From NCBI GenBank assembly GCA_039030075.1, contig JBCCEW010000007.1, positions 62,001 to 126,000 on the forward strand: DNA of 64,000 bases. Direction: 5' to 3'. The notes under the pieces are model-generated. The model was given only the letters and a program-made list of their open reading frames with translations. It was not told the DNA's origin and did no database searches. How positions within the stretch are numbered: the stretch's first letter is position 1; each line of letters starts with the position of its first letter. Of the stretch, positions 16,498-26,060 are shown in pieces. Source of the DNA: Myxococcota bacterium. GTDB taxonomy: Bacteria; Myxococcota_A; UBA9160; SMWR01. A program made the translations under genes and the position numbers.

Positions 16498-18432
16498 CTA
16501 GGGCGCGGCGAGGTGCTCGGCGAGAAATCGCAACACCCGATCCAGGATCTGCGCGGTCTGTTCCGGTGTGGTGGCATGCTCAGCGTCGTCAATCCAGAGC
16601 CACTCCACCGGTTTCCCGCGGGCGAGCAGCATGTCGCGCATACGGACACTGTGCTCCCGGTCGACGCGTCGGTCGAGATCGCCGTGGACCAGGAGTACGG
16701 GGATATCGATGGCGTCCGCCTGGTACGCCGGCGATGTCGCGATGAGGCGTTCCCGGTCGGCCACGGGGTCGCCAACGATCTCGGCGTAGGCCTGGCGCCC
16801 GTGTTCGGTAACCGCGAAGTCGCTCGAAGCGAACAGGAGAAGGAGATCGCTGGCGCCTGCTGCCGAAGCCGCGCAACGGTAAGGATGTCCGGGGCGGGTC
16901 GCGCTGATCAGCGCCGAGTAGCCGCCGTAGCTGTACCCGAAGATGCAGACCCGCTTGGGATCGACCTCGCCCTCCGAGAGCACGCGCTGGAGCGCTGTCT
17001 CGATGTCGTCTTCGATCCCGCGTCCCCAGGCATGTCGGCCGGCATCGAGGAACCCCCTGCCCTTGCCGGACGAACCGCGATAATTCACCTGGAGCACCGC
17101 GAACCCCGCGCCGGCGAGCGACTGCACCCAGGGGTTGAAGTCGCGCGTGTCGCGCATCCCGAGAGGCCCGCCGTGTGGCATGACGACGAGAGGGGGGCGT
17201 GCTCCCTCGAACCGTTTCGGCAGCGCCAGGAAGGCCTCGATCGAAAGACCGTCCGCGGAATCCACCTCGAAGACACGCACTGGAGACAACCGATCGGAAT
17301 CGACCCAGGGCATCCGCTTCCCGACCTCCTCCAGTTGCTGGGAGAACTCATCAACCAGGAAGTAGCTGCCGGGATCGGACGAATCGCTGACGAGAACGAT
17401 CGACCGACCTCGGTCGGCAGACGTGCTCACGATCTGGGTGATCTGCTCCGGAAAGCGGCTCTGGAGCAAGGCGCGCTTCTCGGAGAGGATCTCGTCGAAA
17501 TAGTGGTGCCGCGCCACTCCGGCCTCCTCGTAGGAGACCCCGATGACCTCTCTACCCTGGTAGTCGGTGATGACGTTCAAGATGTCGAGCACCGGATGCG
17601 CGAAGATCACCTCTCCGAGGCGCCCGCTTTCGATGTCGTAGCGGCGGAGCGCAGCGGTCGGACGGTCCTCACTACTGAGGACGAGCAGGTCGCGACCGCC
17701 GTTCGCGAAGCCCACCGGAATCGCCGGCTCGTCGTCGATAGCATCCCAATGGCCGATCTTCTGCCAGCGGGAGTTCACATCCGCGCGGTATCGAAGTGTC
17801 CGCTCGGTCGGCGAGTCCGGGTCATAGGTCAGCGCCGCTCTCAGTAGCCCTTCGGCGTCCGCAATCCAGCGCAAGGCAGGCTCCGGCAACGCCGAGACCT
17901 TGAAGCGATCGTGCAGGGTCCGACAGGGAGGGTCGCCGGAACGCTGACGCCGGCACCCGCTGGGCGAGACGAGCTCGGAGATCGGAAGGCGATACGCATC
18001 GCTCCCGACGGACCACAGAAGCTCGCCTTTGACGAGCGGCAGCGTATCGATCACACGGCCGCGCGATCGGATCGGAGAGAGGCGCTTCGCCACCGAGCGC
18101 TCCATCGTCTCGAGCGTCGCGATGGCGTTCCGATAGCCCCCCCTGTGTCGATGGCTGACGATCAAGGTGTCGTCATCGATCCAAGCGCTCCAGATCGGAT
18201 CCTTCTGCAGCAGCAGGGTCGTCGACTCCCCCGACTCCACCATGCGCACCCGCAGGCAATGCGACTCGTAGTCGAAACAGGTCTCCACGAGTAGCCGACC
18301 CGAGGGGTTCAGGACGGGCCGGCTCACAGCGACCGGGCGGAACAGGTCCTCGGTCGTCTGACCCGTCGCTTCCGTGCTGACCGCCAGGAGGTGAGCGACG
18401 ACGAGACAGGCGAGGCTCCACCGGTGCTTCAC
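16498..18432 (-). CDS. Exported S9-family (prolyl oligopeptidase/DPP-type) serine peptidase
   Basis: A 644-residue protein. The N-terminal signal peptide (MKHRWSLACLVVAHLLAVST) is followed by a beta-propeller of about 370 residues and a C-terminal alpha/beta hydrolase domain with HGGPLGMRD (oxyanion), S501 in GYSYGGYSAL, an aspartate in VHGDLDRRVD and histidine in DDAEHATT. It probably trims oligopeptides in the periplasm. The GTG start overlaps the stop of the upstream lipoprotein gene (GTGA), so translation is coupled; this and the signal peptide favour 18432 over the longer frame. Third gene of a kinase-lipoprotein-peptidase operon. Confidence 0.9.
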   Translation of the reverse strand: MKHRWSLACLVVAHLLAVSTEATGQTTEDLFRPVAVSRPVLNPSGRLLVETCFDYESHCLRVRMVESGESTTLLLQKDPIWSAWIDDDTLIVSHRHRGGYRNAIATLETMERSVAKRLSPIRSRGRVIDTLPLVKGELLWSVGSDAYRLPISELVSPSGCRRQRSGDPPCRTLHDRFKVSALPEPALRWIADAEGLLRAALTYDPDSPTERTLRYRADVNSRWQKIGHWDAIDDEPAIPVGFANGGRDLLVLSSEDRPTAALRRYDIESGRLGEVIFAHPVLDILNVITDYQGREVIGVSYEEAGVARHHYFDEILSEKRALLQSRFPEQITQIVSTSADRGRSIVLVSDSSDPGSYFLVDEFSQQLEEVGKRMPWVDSDRLSPVRVFEVDSADGLSIEAFLALPKRFEGARPPLVVMPHGGPLGMRDTRDFNPWVQSLAGAGFAVLQVNYRGSSGKGRGFLDAGRHAWGRGIEDDIETALQRVLSEGEVDPKRVCIFGYSYGGYSALISATRPGHPYRCAASAAGASDLLLLFASSDFAVTEHGRQAYAEIVGDPVADRERLIATSPAYQADAIDIPVLLVHGDLDRRVDREHSVRMRDMLLARGKPVEWLWIDDAEHATTPEQTAQILDRVLRFLAEHLAAP

Positions 18433-19103
18433 GGAGAGGACCCAGAAGCGTTCGCTCCCCGTGTGGCTGCGCGGTGGCGCTCGAGGAAGACGTGGTGCGC
18501 AGGTCCGTTGTACGCGAAAGGGTAAGCCTGAGAGAGATCGGGATAGGCCTCGCCCACCATCTCGCGCGCGATCGCCGTCCGGTCGATGGTAGTCATGTAC
18601 ACCTCGTACTCGCCCATTTGCTGGACGTCGAGCATCCCGACGTAGTTGATGCTCCCGGGCTCGACGCGGAAGTACAGGCGTTCCTCCGGACGGAACTCGA
18701 AGGCCGTGTCTTGCTGCCGATAGAAGCGGCGTCGCTCCCCGCCGCGGGCCGTCAGCAGGATCTCCGACCATCGGTAGCTGCCCGAGCGGATCCCGATGAG
18801 CTGAAGGTGCTCTCCCACCGGCACGTCCTCGGCGACCAGGGTCCGCCCCGCATGCACGGCGCCGAGGGGGGCGTTGGTGCGCACATGCACGACCAGGAGT
18901 CCGTCGAGAGGCCCCAATGCCACCGCGTCCCCTGGAAAGACGGGCCACGAATTGGCGCAGCCCACGAGGGCCGCGACGCTCCCGGCGAGGAACACCCCGC
19001 GAAGTGCCCTTCCCAGGCGGCGGGCTCGGGCCGTCCTCCTCTCGAGGCGGCGGTCGGTTCGGGCCTTCTCCTCGGCGAACGTCAGCGTCGACGACCCTCG
19101 CAT
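18429..19103 (-). CDS. Predicted lipoprotein in kinase-peptidase operon
   Basis: A 224-residue protein without a recognised family. A long basic N-terminus leads to a hydrophobic stretch ending in a lipobox (ALVGC), so the mature protein is probably lipid-anchored from C49. The mature part has a beta-rich pattern and lacks obvious catalytic residues. The start codon shares one base with the kinase stop (TGATG) and its own stop overlaps the peptidase GTG, so all three proteins are made in coupled fashion. A plausible role is ligand capture or adaptor for the sensor or the peptidase; this is inference from context. Confidence 0.75.
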   Translation of the reverse strand: MRGSSTLTFAEEKARTDRRLERRTARARRLGRALRGVFLAGSVAALVGCANSWPVFPGDAVALGPLDGLLVVHVRTNAPLGAVHAGRTLVAEDVPVGEHLQLIGIRSGSYRWSEILLTARGGERRRFYRQQDTAFEFRPEERLYFRVEPGSINYVGMLDVQQMGEYEVYMTTIDRTAIAREMVGEAYPDLSQAYPFAYNGPAHHVFLERHRAATRGANASGSSP

Positions 19104-21097
19104 CAGCCCTCGAGCTGCTCGATGCGCGCGCGGAGCTCCGACATCAGGAAGGGCTTCTCGAGGAACGCCACTCCCTCGTCCCGTTCCTCGGCCGTGCGAA
19201 TCATCTCCTCGGTGTAGCCCGAGACGAACAGCACCTTGAGATCCGGATGCCGCTGCCGAAACTGGCGCGCCACCTCGGACCCGGAAGCGCCGGGCATGAC
19301 GATGTCGGTGACCAGGAGATCACAAGGCCCGAGTCCTTCGGCCGCCGCCGTCGCCTCGTCACCGTTCGGGTACGCGGTCACCTCGTACCCCGCGAACTCC
19401 AGCGTCGAGACGATCAGCTGGCGTATCGAGCGGTTGTCCTCGACCACGCACGCCCAGCGCGCCTCGCCCGAAGGGGCTTCGCGTCGAGCGTCGGACGCGC
19501 GAGACGGGTGCTCGCGCCAGCGCGGCAGGCGCAAGGTGGCCCGGCTCCCTTCGCCGGGCGCGCTCTTCAGCTCGAACTCCCCGCCCATCTGGACGGCGAG
19601 CCCGTACACCGTCGAGAGCCCGAGCCCCGCACCCGGGCTGCGCGTCTTCGTGGAGAAGAACGGATCGATCGCGCGGTCGAGGGTTTCGGCGTCCATGCCA
19701 CGGCCGTCGTCCTCGACCGAGAGCACGACCGCATCGCGGCCGGTTTCGGACAGCGTGCCAGAACGAACGCAGACGCGGACCGTTCCCGACCCATCGCTGG
19801 CTTCTCGCGCATTCAAGAGGAGGTGGGTCAGGACCTCTTCCAGCGCGTGCGCACCCGCTCGAATCCAGTGCTCGCCGGGGTCGACGTCGAAGGAGAGGTC
19901 GACGGCGTTGCCGACCACTTCGCGGAGCCGGAGACGCAGGGCGTCGAGCTCGGCACCGAACTCCACCGCCCGCTGCCCGAGCGGTTGTCCCTTCGAGAGG
20001 CCCATCAACTGGGACGTCAGGCGCGACGCGTTGGCCGTGGCCCGGACGATCTCGTCCCGGCTCGCGCTGGGCTCCAGCAGCCCGGCGTGGCCGCCGATCA
20101 CGGTCAGCAGATTGTTGAAGTCGTGGGCCACACCGGCGGCCAGGCGCGACACACCCTGCAGTCGATCCGCGGTTTGCTCGCGGGTGCGCCGCCGCCGCTC
20201 GCGTTCGATCGGGCGAGTGGCAAACGTCCAACGCGCGGCGTCGCGGTGGACGATCGCGAAGGCTTCGCACCAGTGCCAAAGGCCCGCCTTGTCGATCGCC
20301 CGATGCTCTAGACGCGTGGTCACGGCGGTTTCGGTGGCCAGCCGCGAACGCCAGGCCGTGAGCTTCGGCCAATCGTCCGGATGAATGAACTCCGAGAGAT
20401 CGCGCCCGACGATCTCTTCCGGGTAGAAGTCCGCGATCTTCTTGATGCTGGGGCTGGCGTAGACGATGCGGTCCCCTTCGGTCTCGATGATCCAGTCGAA
20501 GGCCGCCTCGCCGAGGCTGCGGAGTCGATCGCGCTCCTCCTGCGCGGTTTCCAGCGCACTGCGACGCTGGTGCTCGATGGCGACACCCGAGAAGCCGAAG
20601 GAGGCCGTCAAGAACGTGGCGGTCCAGCCCACCGACGCAAGCTGGGGATCCGTGGCCCGCGCCGCGATGATGGCGATCACCGCCATGCTGGCGAAGGTCC
20701 AGAACACACCGGAACGCGGGCCTAGCAGGTAGGCCGCGGTGAAGCCGACCACGCAGATCGAGAATGGGACCGACTCCTCGTTCCCCGCGAAGAGCGGACT
20801 GATCGCCACCCCCAGCAGGATCACCGCGAGAAAGAAGTGGGCCGCACTCGCCAGGGAACGGGTGGTGTGGAGGAGCCCCAGGGACAACGAGACAGGCGCC
20901 GCCCACGCGAGCACGAACCACGCGCGCATCCCTTCGCCGAGCAGGGTGTGCTGGGTGTAGCTCCAAAGGGCCGATGCCAGTGAAATGAGGACACCGATGG
21001 CGAGCAGCTGCGCGCGCCGACGCACCTCGGGTGTCTCGGGACGAAGCGTCGACGGGAGCAACACGTCGATGCTGGACCAGAAACGCGGGGTTCCCAT
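19103..21097 (-). CDS. Hybrid sensor histidine kinase with PAS domain and receiver
   Basis: A 664-residue inner-membrane sensor. Residues about 25-185 hold six or seven membrane helices, followed by a PAS domain (about 205-300, EAAFDWIIETEGD). HisKA follows with H325 in AHDFNNLL, then a HATPase domain with DDGRGM and GLGLSTVYG. A C-terminal receiver has phospho-acceptor D598 in VTDIVMPG. Such kinases respond to membrane or cytoplasmic signals; with no separate response regulator gene beside it, the output partner is unknown. It heads an operon coupled by overlapping codons to a lipoprotein and an S9 peptidase. ATG at 21097. Confidence 0.9.
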   Translation of the reverse strand: MGTPRFWSSIDVLLPSTLRPETPEVRRRAQLLAIGVLISLASALWSYTQHTLLGEGMRAWFVLAWAAPVSLSLGLLHTTRSLASAAHFFLAVILLGVAISPLFAGNEESVPFSICVVGFTAAYLLGPRSGVFWTFASMAVIAIIAARATDPQLASVGWTATFLTASFGFSGVAIEHQRRSALETAQEERDRLRSLGEAAFDWIIETEGDRIVYASPSIKKIADFYPEEIVGRDLSEFIHPDDWPKLTAWRSRLATETAVTTRLEHRAIDKAGLWHWCEAFAIVHRDAARWTFATRPIERERRRRTREQTADRLQGVSRLAAGVAHDFNNLLTVIGGHAGLLEPSASRDEIVRATANASRLTSQLMGLSKGQPLGQRAVEFGAELDALRLRLREVVGNAVDLSFDVDPGEHWIRAGAHALEEVLTHLLLNAREASDGSGTVRVCVRSGTLSETGRDAVVLSVEDDGRGMDAETLDRAIDPFFSTKTRSPGAGLGLSTVYGLAVQMGGEFELKSAPGEGSRATLRLPRWREHPSRASDARREAPSGEARWACVVEDNRSIRQLIVSTLEFAGYEVTAYPNGDEATAAAEGLGPCDLLVTDIVMPGASGSEVARQFRQRHPDLKVLFVSGYTEEMIRTAEERDEGVAFLEKPFLMSELRARIEQLEG

Positions 21098-21430
21098 GCT
21101 CGCTCGCCCTGTCCCGAGGTTGCCTCAGCGATCGGACAGGGGCGCGTTGCGGGTTGGCCCTGCTTGCCCCTCACCGGTCCGCGGGCTCGATCGTACACCA
21201 AGAAGGTCCCCGCCCTGGGTAGAACTACGGCGGGATTGCAGCTCCCCCACGCGACTTCAAGTGGACTGGACCCAGCGGGGGCGAAACAGCCAGGGCAAAA
21301 CCCGCTGCAACCAAGGGATGGGCAGGAAGGTCGTGAGGCCCCTTGGTGCCGTCGAAGACGGCGAGTCCGGGCAGCACCACGATCTCGGCGAGCAGGACAC
21401 GTGAGACGCGAGGCCCAGCACGGGCACCTT
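21098..21430. other. Intergenic region with possible frameshifted coding remnant
   Basis: This 333 bp stretch lies between the small membrane peptide gene and the kinase. No intact gene is convincing. On the minus strand two overlapping frames carry protein-like pieces: LLAEIVVLPGLAVFDGTKG in one, and RGLTTFLPIPWLQRVLPWLF followed by a stop in another. Joined by frameshifts to the 29-residue peptide upstream they would make one small membrane protein, so this may be a decayed gene. It must also contain the kinase promoter if the kinase is transcribed separately; I see no clear -35/-10 pair. Confidence 0.3.
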
Positions 21431-21520
21431 TCAGAAGGGCCACGCACCGCCGGCCAGCAACACGACGTAGACGACGATCACCCCTCGCGCGAGAACCCGT
21501 CGCCACGGCACCGCCGCCAC
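21431..21520 (-). CDS. 29-residue single-span membrane peptide
   Basis: A GTG at 21520 stands 7 bp after a full AGGAGG ribosome-binding site and opens a 29-codon frame. The peptide has a basic start (PWRRVLARG) and one hydrophobic span (VIVVYVVLLAGG) ending AWPF. It overlaps the 3' end of the TlpA-like gene by 43 bp in another frame, so it is probably translated from the same mRNA. Small single-span peptides of this kind often stabilise membrane complexes. No family is recognised. It could instead be the front of a frameshifted longer gene, as protein-like sequence continues downstream. Confidence 0.45.
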   Translation of the reverse strand: MAAVPWRRVLARGVIVVYVVLLAGGAWPF

Positions 21521-22191
21521 CTTCGATCCTCCTTCCGACCCGCGTCTTCGCGCTCGAGCGACCGCACGGCTGGATTCTCGGGGCGGAAGACCGGCGAGGT
21601 CGAGTAAGGGGCGTTCAGCGGGGTCGTCGGTGGGGCGCCGGAGCGGCGCAGCCCCAGCAGAAAACGCCTCGCCTCGGGGCTGTTCCAATCCGCCGGCCCC
21701 ACGACCGACGCGAGGATGTACCCATCCGGACCAATCACGAAGCTGGTCGGGATGCCGTAGACGCCGAGCGTGGCCGACAAGACATCGTCGACGTCCTCGA
21801 AGGCACGCAGATGGGACAGACCCCGCTTGCGAAGGACCCCTTCGACTTCGTCCGCACCGATGTCCTGGACCAAGGCGACCACGCGAATGCCCTGCTTCCC
21901 GAGTGACTCTTGCAAGCGGTCGAGTTTCGGCAGCTCGGTTCGGCACACCCCGCACCAGGTCGCCCAGAACGACGCGACGACGACCTGGTCGCGGAACTCC
22001 ACGAAACCCCACTCGCGCCCGCCGGCCTCGCGGAAGATGTACTCGGGTACCGGAACGGGTTCGGGGAGCACGTGGAGCTGCTGGCCGAACGCGCCCTCCG
22101 GTTCGGGGGCAGGTTCGCGGGCGCTCGCCGGGGCGACCGTGAGCAGCGCGAGCACGAGACCGAGCAGCGCGGTTCGGATCCGGAAGTGCAT
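21478..22191 (-). CDS. TlpA/ResA-like periplasmic thioredoxin
   Basis: A 237-residue exported thioredoxin-fold protein: signal peptide to about residue 24 (cleavage after PASA), then the domain with the redox pair C80/C83 in WATWCGVC and the cis-proline region YGIPTSFVI. TlpA/ResA proteins reduce disulfides in apocytochromes or copper-centre proteins outside the inner membrane. The last 45 residues, after the thioredoxin fold, are Arg/Glu-rich and overlap the frame of a small membrane peptide, so the true end may differ. It follows the membrane hydrolase gene by 32 bp, in the same direction. Azurin, also in the window, would be one possible client; that is speculation. Confidence 0.85.
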   Translation of the reverse strand: MHFRIRTALLGLVLALLTVAPASAREPAPEPEGAFGQQLHVLPEPVPVPEYIFREAGGREWGFVEFRDQVVVASFWATWCGVCRTELPKLDRLQESLGKQGIRVVALVQDIGADEVEGVLRKRGLSHLRAFEDVDDVLSATLGVYGIPTSFVIGPDGYILASVVGPADWNSPEARRFLLGLRRSGAPPTTPLNAPYSTSPVFRPENPAVRSLEREDAGRKEDRRWRRCRGDGFSREG

Positions 22192-22223
22192 GGGCGGAGG
22201 CTAGCGCGAAGCGCAGCGACGCT

Positions 22224-22778
22224 TCACGCGCCGAAACGGCGGCGCAGTGCCGCCACCAGCGCGGCGTCTGCTCGCTGCGACACCCACTCGAGAGGCGTGC
22301 GACCGCGTCGCACCGCGATGAATCCCACCGCCACCAGGAGCAGCGCCGTGATCAGCAGGTTCGGCCACGCGTTGAGTTCCCACTGTCCCTGCCAGACGAA
22401 GGGGCGATCCGAGAACGGGAAGAGATAGCTGAGCGTCCACAGCGAGCGTCCCGGTCCCGCCGAGCCGACCAGATCGCCGAGCAGATGGAGATGAAAGGAG
22501 ACGAACGCGAGCGCCGCGGTGACGGCCCGGCGTTCGGCGACGCAGGCGACGGCCAGACTCAGCGCGACCCCGAAGAAGAGGTTGTGCGCGACGACGTGGT
22601 GGTAGGCCGCGTAGAGACCCGCCGACGGGTGCGTCCCGGTCGCGAAGTCGACGAGGATGCCCGCGCCGTCGAGATCGGGGAGCAGGCCGGCGAGCAGGAT
22701 CCAGCCGCGATCGCGGCGCGGAAGGGGCGTCACTTCGGCGGTGAGCCAACCGACGAGACCGTGGCTGACCGGGTTCAC
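22224..22778 (-). CDS. Membrane-bound metal-dependent hydrolase (YdjM/DUF457-like)
   Basis: A 184-residue membrane protein with several helices and conserved histidine and aspartate positions: NPVSHGLVGW at the start, LLPDLDG, YHHVVAHNLFFG and FHLHLLGDLVG. This is the pattern of the DUF457/YdjM group, annotated as inner-membrane metal-dependent hydrolases of unknown substrate. The GTG start overlaps the stop of the upstream lipoprotein gene (GTGA), so the two are coupled. GGAG lies 9 bp before the GTG. The longer frame upstream of it is the shadow of that lipoprotein gene. Confidence 0.75.
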   Translation of the reverse strand: MNPVSHGLVGWLTAEVTPLPRRDRGWILLAGLLPDLDGAGILVDFATGTHPSAGLYAAYHHVVAHNLFFGVALSLAVACVAERRAVTAALAFVSFHLHLLGDLVGSAGPGRSLWTLSYLFPFSDRPFVWQGQWELNAWPNLLITALLLVAVGFIAVRRGRTPLEWVSQRADAALVAALRRRFGA

Positions 22779-23350
22779 GGGAGATCTCCGGCGCACATCA
22801 ACCGCTCGCGCACGACGTCCCGAGGATGGAGCTGCCACGGGTAGCGATCGTCCGCGACCTCGACCCAGTGCAGACGTCCGGCGTCGCGCCAGGCATCGAG
22901 CACGATCCCGTCGGCAAGCCCGCCGTCCGTGGGAACGACCACCACACTGCTGTGTTCTCGCAACGGGTTCCCGTGGTGGGCGACGGCCCAATGCAGCGAG
23001 AGCCCGGAGACACCGAGCGGGGTCAGTGCGTGCAGGAGGTCGCGGGTCCAGTGACAGCACAGGGCACGCTCTCGGAGCCCGAGGTGATAGGCGAGGTTGC
23101 CCAGCAGCGGGGAGGCGAGTGGGCGGTAGGCGTCGCGCAGCTCGGCGGTCGCGACGAATGCTCGCTCGGCGAGCGTCGCCGCCTCGAGGCGGTCGACGCC
23201 GGGCAGGGATGCCAGCGCTGCGGCGAGCTCGCCCTGCCCTCTCGGGTCGGCCACCTCGGGCGGTCGGAAGCAGGCGAGCACCAGACAGCCCATGCAAAGA
23301 ACGATGGGAACCCTGCGACCGCCCGCACCCACCCAGCGCCGCTGGCTCAT
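22775..23350 (-). CDS. Predicted lipoprotein, unknown function
   Basis: A 191-residue protein with a signal sequence ending in a lipobox (CLVLAC), then an alpha-helical N-terminal half and a histidine/tryptophan-containing C-terminal half (CHWTRDLLHAL, WVEVADDRYPWQLHPRD). No family is recognised. ATG at 23350 is chosen because it gives a compact lipoprotein signal; the frame also opens at 23404. Translation is coupled to the membrane hydrolase downstream, which suggests the two proteins work together in the envelope. Confidence 0.65.
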   Translation of the reverse strand: MSQRRWVGAGGRRVPIVLCMGCLVLACFRPPEVADPRGQGELAAALASLPGVDRLEAATLAERAFVATAELRDAYRPLASPLLGNLAYHLGLRERALCCHWTRDLLHALTPLGVSGLSLHWAVAHHGNPLREHSSVVVVPTDGGLADGIVLDAWRDAGRLHWVEVADDRYPWQLHPRDVVRERLMCAGDLP

Positions 23351-23527
23351 GCGGACACACGCTAGCAGGCGCTGCCATCGCGGATCCGCGACCGCGCCCA
23401 CCATTCTGCGCCGAACCGATTCCCGCGGGCCCGGCGGGTGACCTTTTCGAGACCCACGGCATTGACCGAGTGGGAGCAGGACCGCTGCGGCGCCCTCGCG
23501 CCAGGTGGGTTCCCAAGAGGAGGAAGC

Positions 23528-23806
23528 ATGGATCTCGGAATCATCATTCAGCTCATCAGCGGTGCCGTGGGCGGCAACCTCGCTGGCGCGGCGCTCAAGG
23601 AGAACAGCCTCGGAACGCTGGGGAACAGCCTCGCGGGCGTGCTCGGCGGCGGCATCGGCGGCACGGTTCTGGCGGCCCTCGGGATCGGCGGCGGAGGTGC
23701 GACCGAGATCGGCGGCATCTTGAGCAGTGTGGCGGGCGGTGGTGTCGGAGGCGCCGCGCTGCTCTCGGTGGTCGGCGTCGTGCGCTCGATGCTGGCGAAG
23801 GCCTGA
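23528..23806 (+). CDS. Small glycine-rich membrane protein
   Basis: A 92-residue hydrophobic protein made of small-residue helices with repeated GxxxG and GG patterns (GAVGGNLAGAAL, LGGGIGGTVLAALGIGGGG, VAGGGVGGAALL). Such glycine-zipper proteins pack closely in membranes. A strong AGAGGAGGAAGC ribosome-binding site precedes the ATG at 23528; the frame opens earlier, at 23438, without support. I recognise a widespread uncharacterised family by pattern, not by function. It converges on nasA with 18 bp between the stops. Confidence 0.7.
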   Translation: MDLGIIIQLISGAVGGNLAGAALKENSLGTLGNSLAGVLGGGIGGTVLAALGIGGGGATEIGGILSSVAGGGVGGAALLSVVGVVRSMLAKA

Positions 23807-23824
23807 GCGAAAACGTGCGGCGCC

Positions 23825-26041
23825 CTAGAGGCGCGCCACCGCGACCGCGCAGTGCTTGTAGGAAGGCTGGCGCGAGTAGGGGTCGAAGGCGCGTAGCGTG
23901 AGTCGGTTCGTTGCTTCGTGGTGCATCGCCGCGAAGAGCTGACCGGGCTGGACGTTCGGCGTGAGGTAGGCCTCGAACTCGGCCTTGCCCCGGCGCGAGC
24001 TCACCTGGACCGGGTCGCCACTCCGGATGCCCAGGTTCTCGGCGTCTTCGGGATGGATCTCGATGCGCGGAACGGCGCTGTGGAGCTTTGCGAGCACGGG
24101 CGACCGCTTCGTTCGGGTCTGGGTATGCCACTGGGCCGAGGAGCCCCGCCCGGTGAGCAACACGAACGGGTACCCGGCGTCCGTCGGCTCGGGAACCGCG
24201 CGCGGCATCTCGTAGCAGAAGGCCGCGCGCCCTCCTTCTCGCGGGAAGTGTCCGTCGGCGAACAGGCGGCGCTCGGGTGACGAGTCGGGCGACACTTCGG
24301 GGAAGGGCCACTGCACACCGCGCGCGGCGTCGAGCGCGCGGTAGCCGTCGATCCCCGAGAAGTTGCAGAAGCGTCCGCGGGAGAGTTCGCGCAGGGCATC
24401 GAAGACGTCCTCGGGCGTCTTCCAGCGTTCGAAAAGCTGCGCGCACCCCCAGGCCTCGGCCAGCAGCTGGAAGATGTGGAAGTCCGCCAGCGCCTGCCCC
24501 GGCGCGCGCCGCACCTTCTTCACCAGCCCGACCCGGCGCTCCGAGTTGATGAAGGTCCCATCCTTCTCGCCCCACCCGGCAGCGGGGAGCACGAGATCGG
24601 CTTGCAGGGCCGTCTCGGTGTCGGCATAGAGGTCCTGGACGACGAGGAAATCCAGGCGCCCGAGCAGCTCGCGGAAATCCTGCTGATCGATCCACGAGTG
24701 CGAACCGTTCGTGGCCACGATCCAGAGGCCGCGAATCGTCCCCGAGCGAATCCCTTCGACGATCTGGTCGTAGGCCCAGCCCTTGTGGTCGGGAATCGAC
24801 GCGGCCGGGATGCCGAGGATCTCGGCGACCTCGCGCCGATGCTCCGGGTCGTGGAACTCGCGTCCACCCAGCAGCGAGGAGGTGTTGCTGAACAGGCGCG
24901 ACCCCATCGCGTTGCACTGGCCGGTGATCGAGTTCGCGCCGGTGCCCGGCTTTCCGATGTTTCCGGTCAGGAGCGCGAGGTCGATGATCGCCTGGGCCAC
25001 GCGCACGGCCTCATGGCTCTGATTGACTCCCATCGTCCACCAGAAGCTGACGCGCTTGCCGGCCGCGATCGTGTCGGCGAGGTGCTCGAGACGCTCCGGC
25101 GAGAGGCCGGTGCCCTCTGCGACGCTGGCGAGGTCGAACTGGGCGACGAAGCGCTCGAACCCCTCGAAACCCTCGGTGTGCGCGTCGACGAACGCTTCAT
25201 CGACGGCGCCCCGCTGGATCAGGAGCCGCGCGAGTCCGTAGAAGAGCAGGAGGTCCGACTTCGGTGCCAACGCCAGGTGCTGAGTGGCCGCCATCGCCGT
25301 CTCGGTCTTGCGCGGATCGATCACCACGATCTCGGGTGCGTTCGGGTTCCGGCACACCCGCTCCCACAAGATCGGGTGGGCGATGCAGAGGTTCGAGCCG
25401 ACCAACACGATGACGTCGGACTCCTCGAAGTCCTGGTACGTGTACGGCGGTGCGTCGAAACCGAACGACTCTTTGTAGGCGGTGGCCGCGGTGGCCATGC
25501 ACTGACGCGTATTGCCGTCGCCGTGGACCATGCCCATGCCGAACTTCGCCAGCGCTCCGAAGTAGGCCAGCTCTTCGGTCGGGATCTGCCCCGTCCCGAG
25601 GAACGCCACCGACTCGCGACCGTGTTGCGCCTGGACGTCTCGAACCCGCGCACAGAAGGTGTCGAGCGCCTCCTCCCAGGACACGGGCTGCAGCGTCCCC
25701 GTGGCGTCGCGCAAGAGAGGACGGTCCGCACGGTCGGGCGCCGCCATCGGCGTGAGCGCTTCCCAGCCCTTCGGGCATGCCATGCCGAGGTTCACCGGGT
25801 ATTCGGTGTCGGGCGACAGGTTGATGGCTTCGCCATCGCGTAGATGGACCCGGAGCCCGCAGCCCGTCGAGCAGAAACCGCAGACCGTGGTGGTGGTGCG
25901 ATCGGGGGCGAGCCGAGACGGCACCTGGCCCAGTCCGAATGCGCCCGGTTCGCGGAGGAGGTCGCGGGTGAGCGGGCCGTCGCGCCGGTGCAGCAGATCC
26001 TGCGCTCCCTGAAGAACGCGCTCGGAAACCGATCGGGCCAT
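23825..26041 (-). CDS. nasA: Assimilatory nitrate reductase, molybdopterin catalytic subunit
   Basis: A 738-residue cytoplasmic molybdopterin oxidoreductase of the NasA/NarB type, which reduces nitrate to nitrite for assimilation. Four cysteines for an N-terminal 4Fe-4S cluster are C54, C57, C61 (CGFCSTGC) and C89 (GMACPKGW). The Mo-bis-MGD domains follow, ending in a dinucleotide-binding domain ([20 protein letters not shown]). There is no twin-arginine signal, which fits a cytoplasmic enzyme. GAGAGGAAGG precedes the ATG at 26041. It is the last gene of the nitrate operon, 19 bp after the iron-sulfur/membrane subunit that probably brings its electrons. Confidence 0.92.
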   Translation of the reverse strand: MARSVSERVLQGAQDLLHRRDGPLTRDLLREPGAFGLGQVPSRLAPDRTTTTVCGFCSTGCGLRVHLRDGEAINLSPDTEYPVNLGMACPKGWEALTPMAAPDRADRPLLRDATGTLQPVSWEEALDTFCARVRDVQAQHGRESVAFLGTGQIPTEELAYFGALAKFGMGMVHGDGNTRQCMATAATAYKESFGFDAPPYTYQDFEESDVIVLVGSNLCIAHPILWERVCRNPNAPEIVVIDPRKTETAMAATQHLALAPKSDLLLFYGLARLLIQRGAVDEAFVDAHTEGFEGFERFVAQFDLASVAEGTGLSPERLEHLADTIAAGKRVSFWWTMGVNQSHEAVRVAQAIIDLALLTGNIGKPGTGANSITGQCNAMGSRLFSNTSSLLGGREFHDPEHRREVAEILGIPAASIPDHKGWAYDQIVEGIRSGTIRGLWIVATNGSHSWIDQQDFRELLGRLDFLVVQDLYADTETALQADLVLPAAGWGEKDGTFINSERRVGLVKKVRRAPGQALADFHIFQLLAEAWGCAQLFERWKTPEDVFDALRELSRGRFCNFSGIDGYRALDAARGVQWPFPEVSPDSSPERRLFADGHFPREGGRAAFCYEMPRAVPEPTDAGYPFVLLTGRGSSAQWHTQTRTKRSPVLAKLHSAVPRIEIHPEDAENLGIRSGDPVQVSSRRGKAEFEAYLTPNVQPGQLFAAMHHEATNRLTLRAFDPYSRQPSYKHCAVAVARL

Positions 26042-26060
26042 GGATCCTTCCTCTCGCAGC

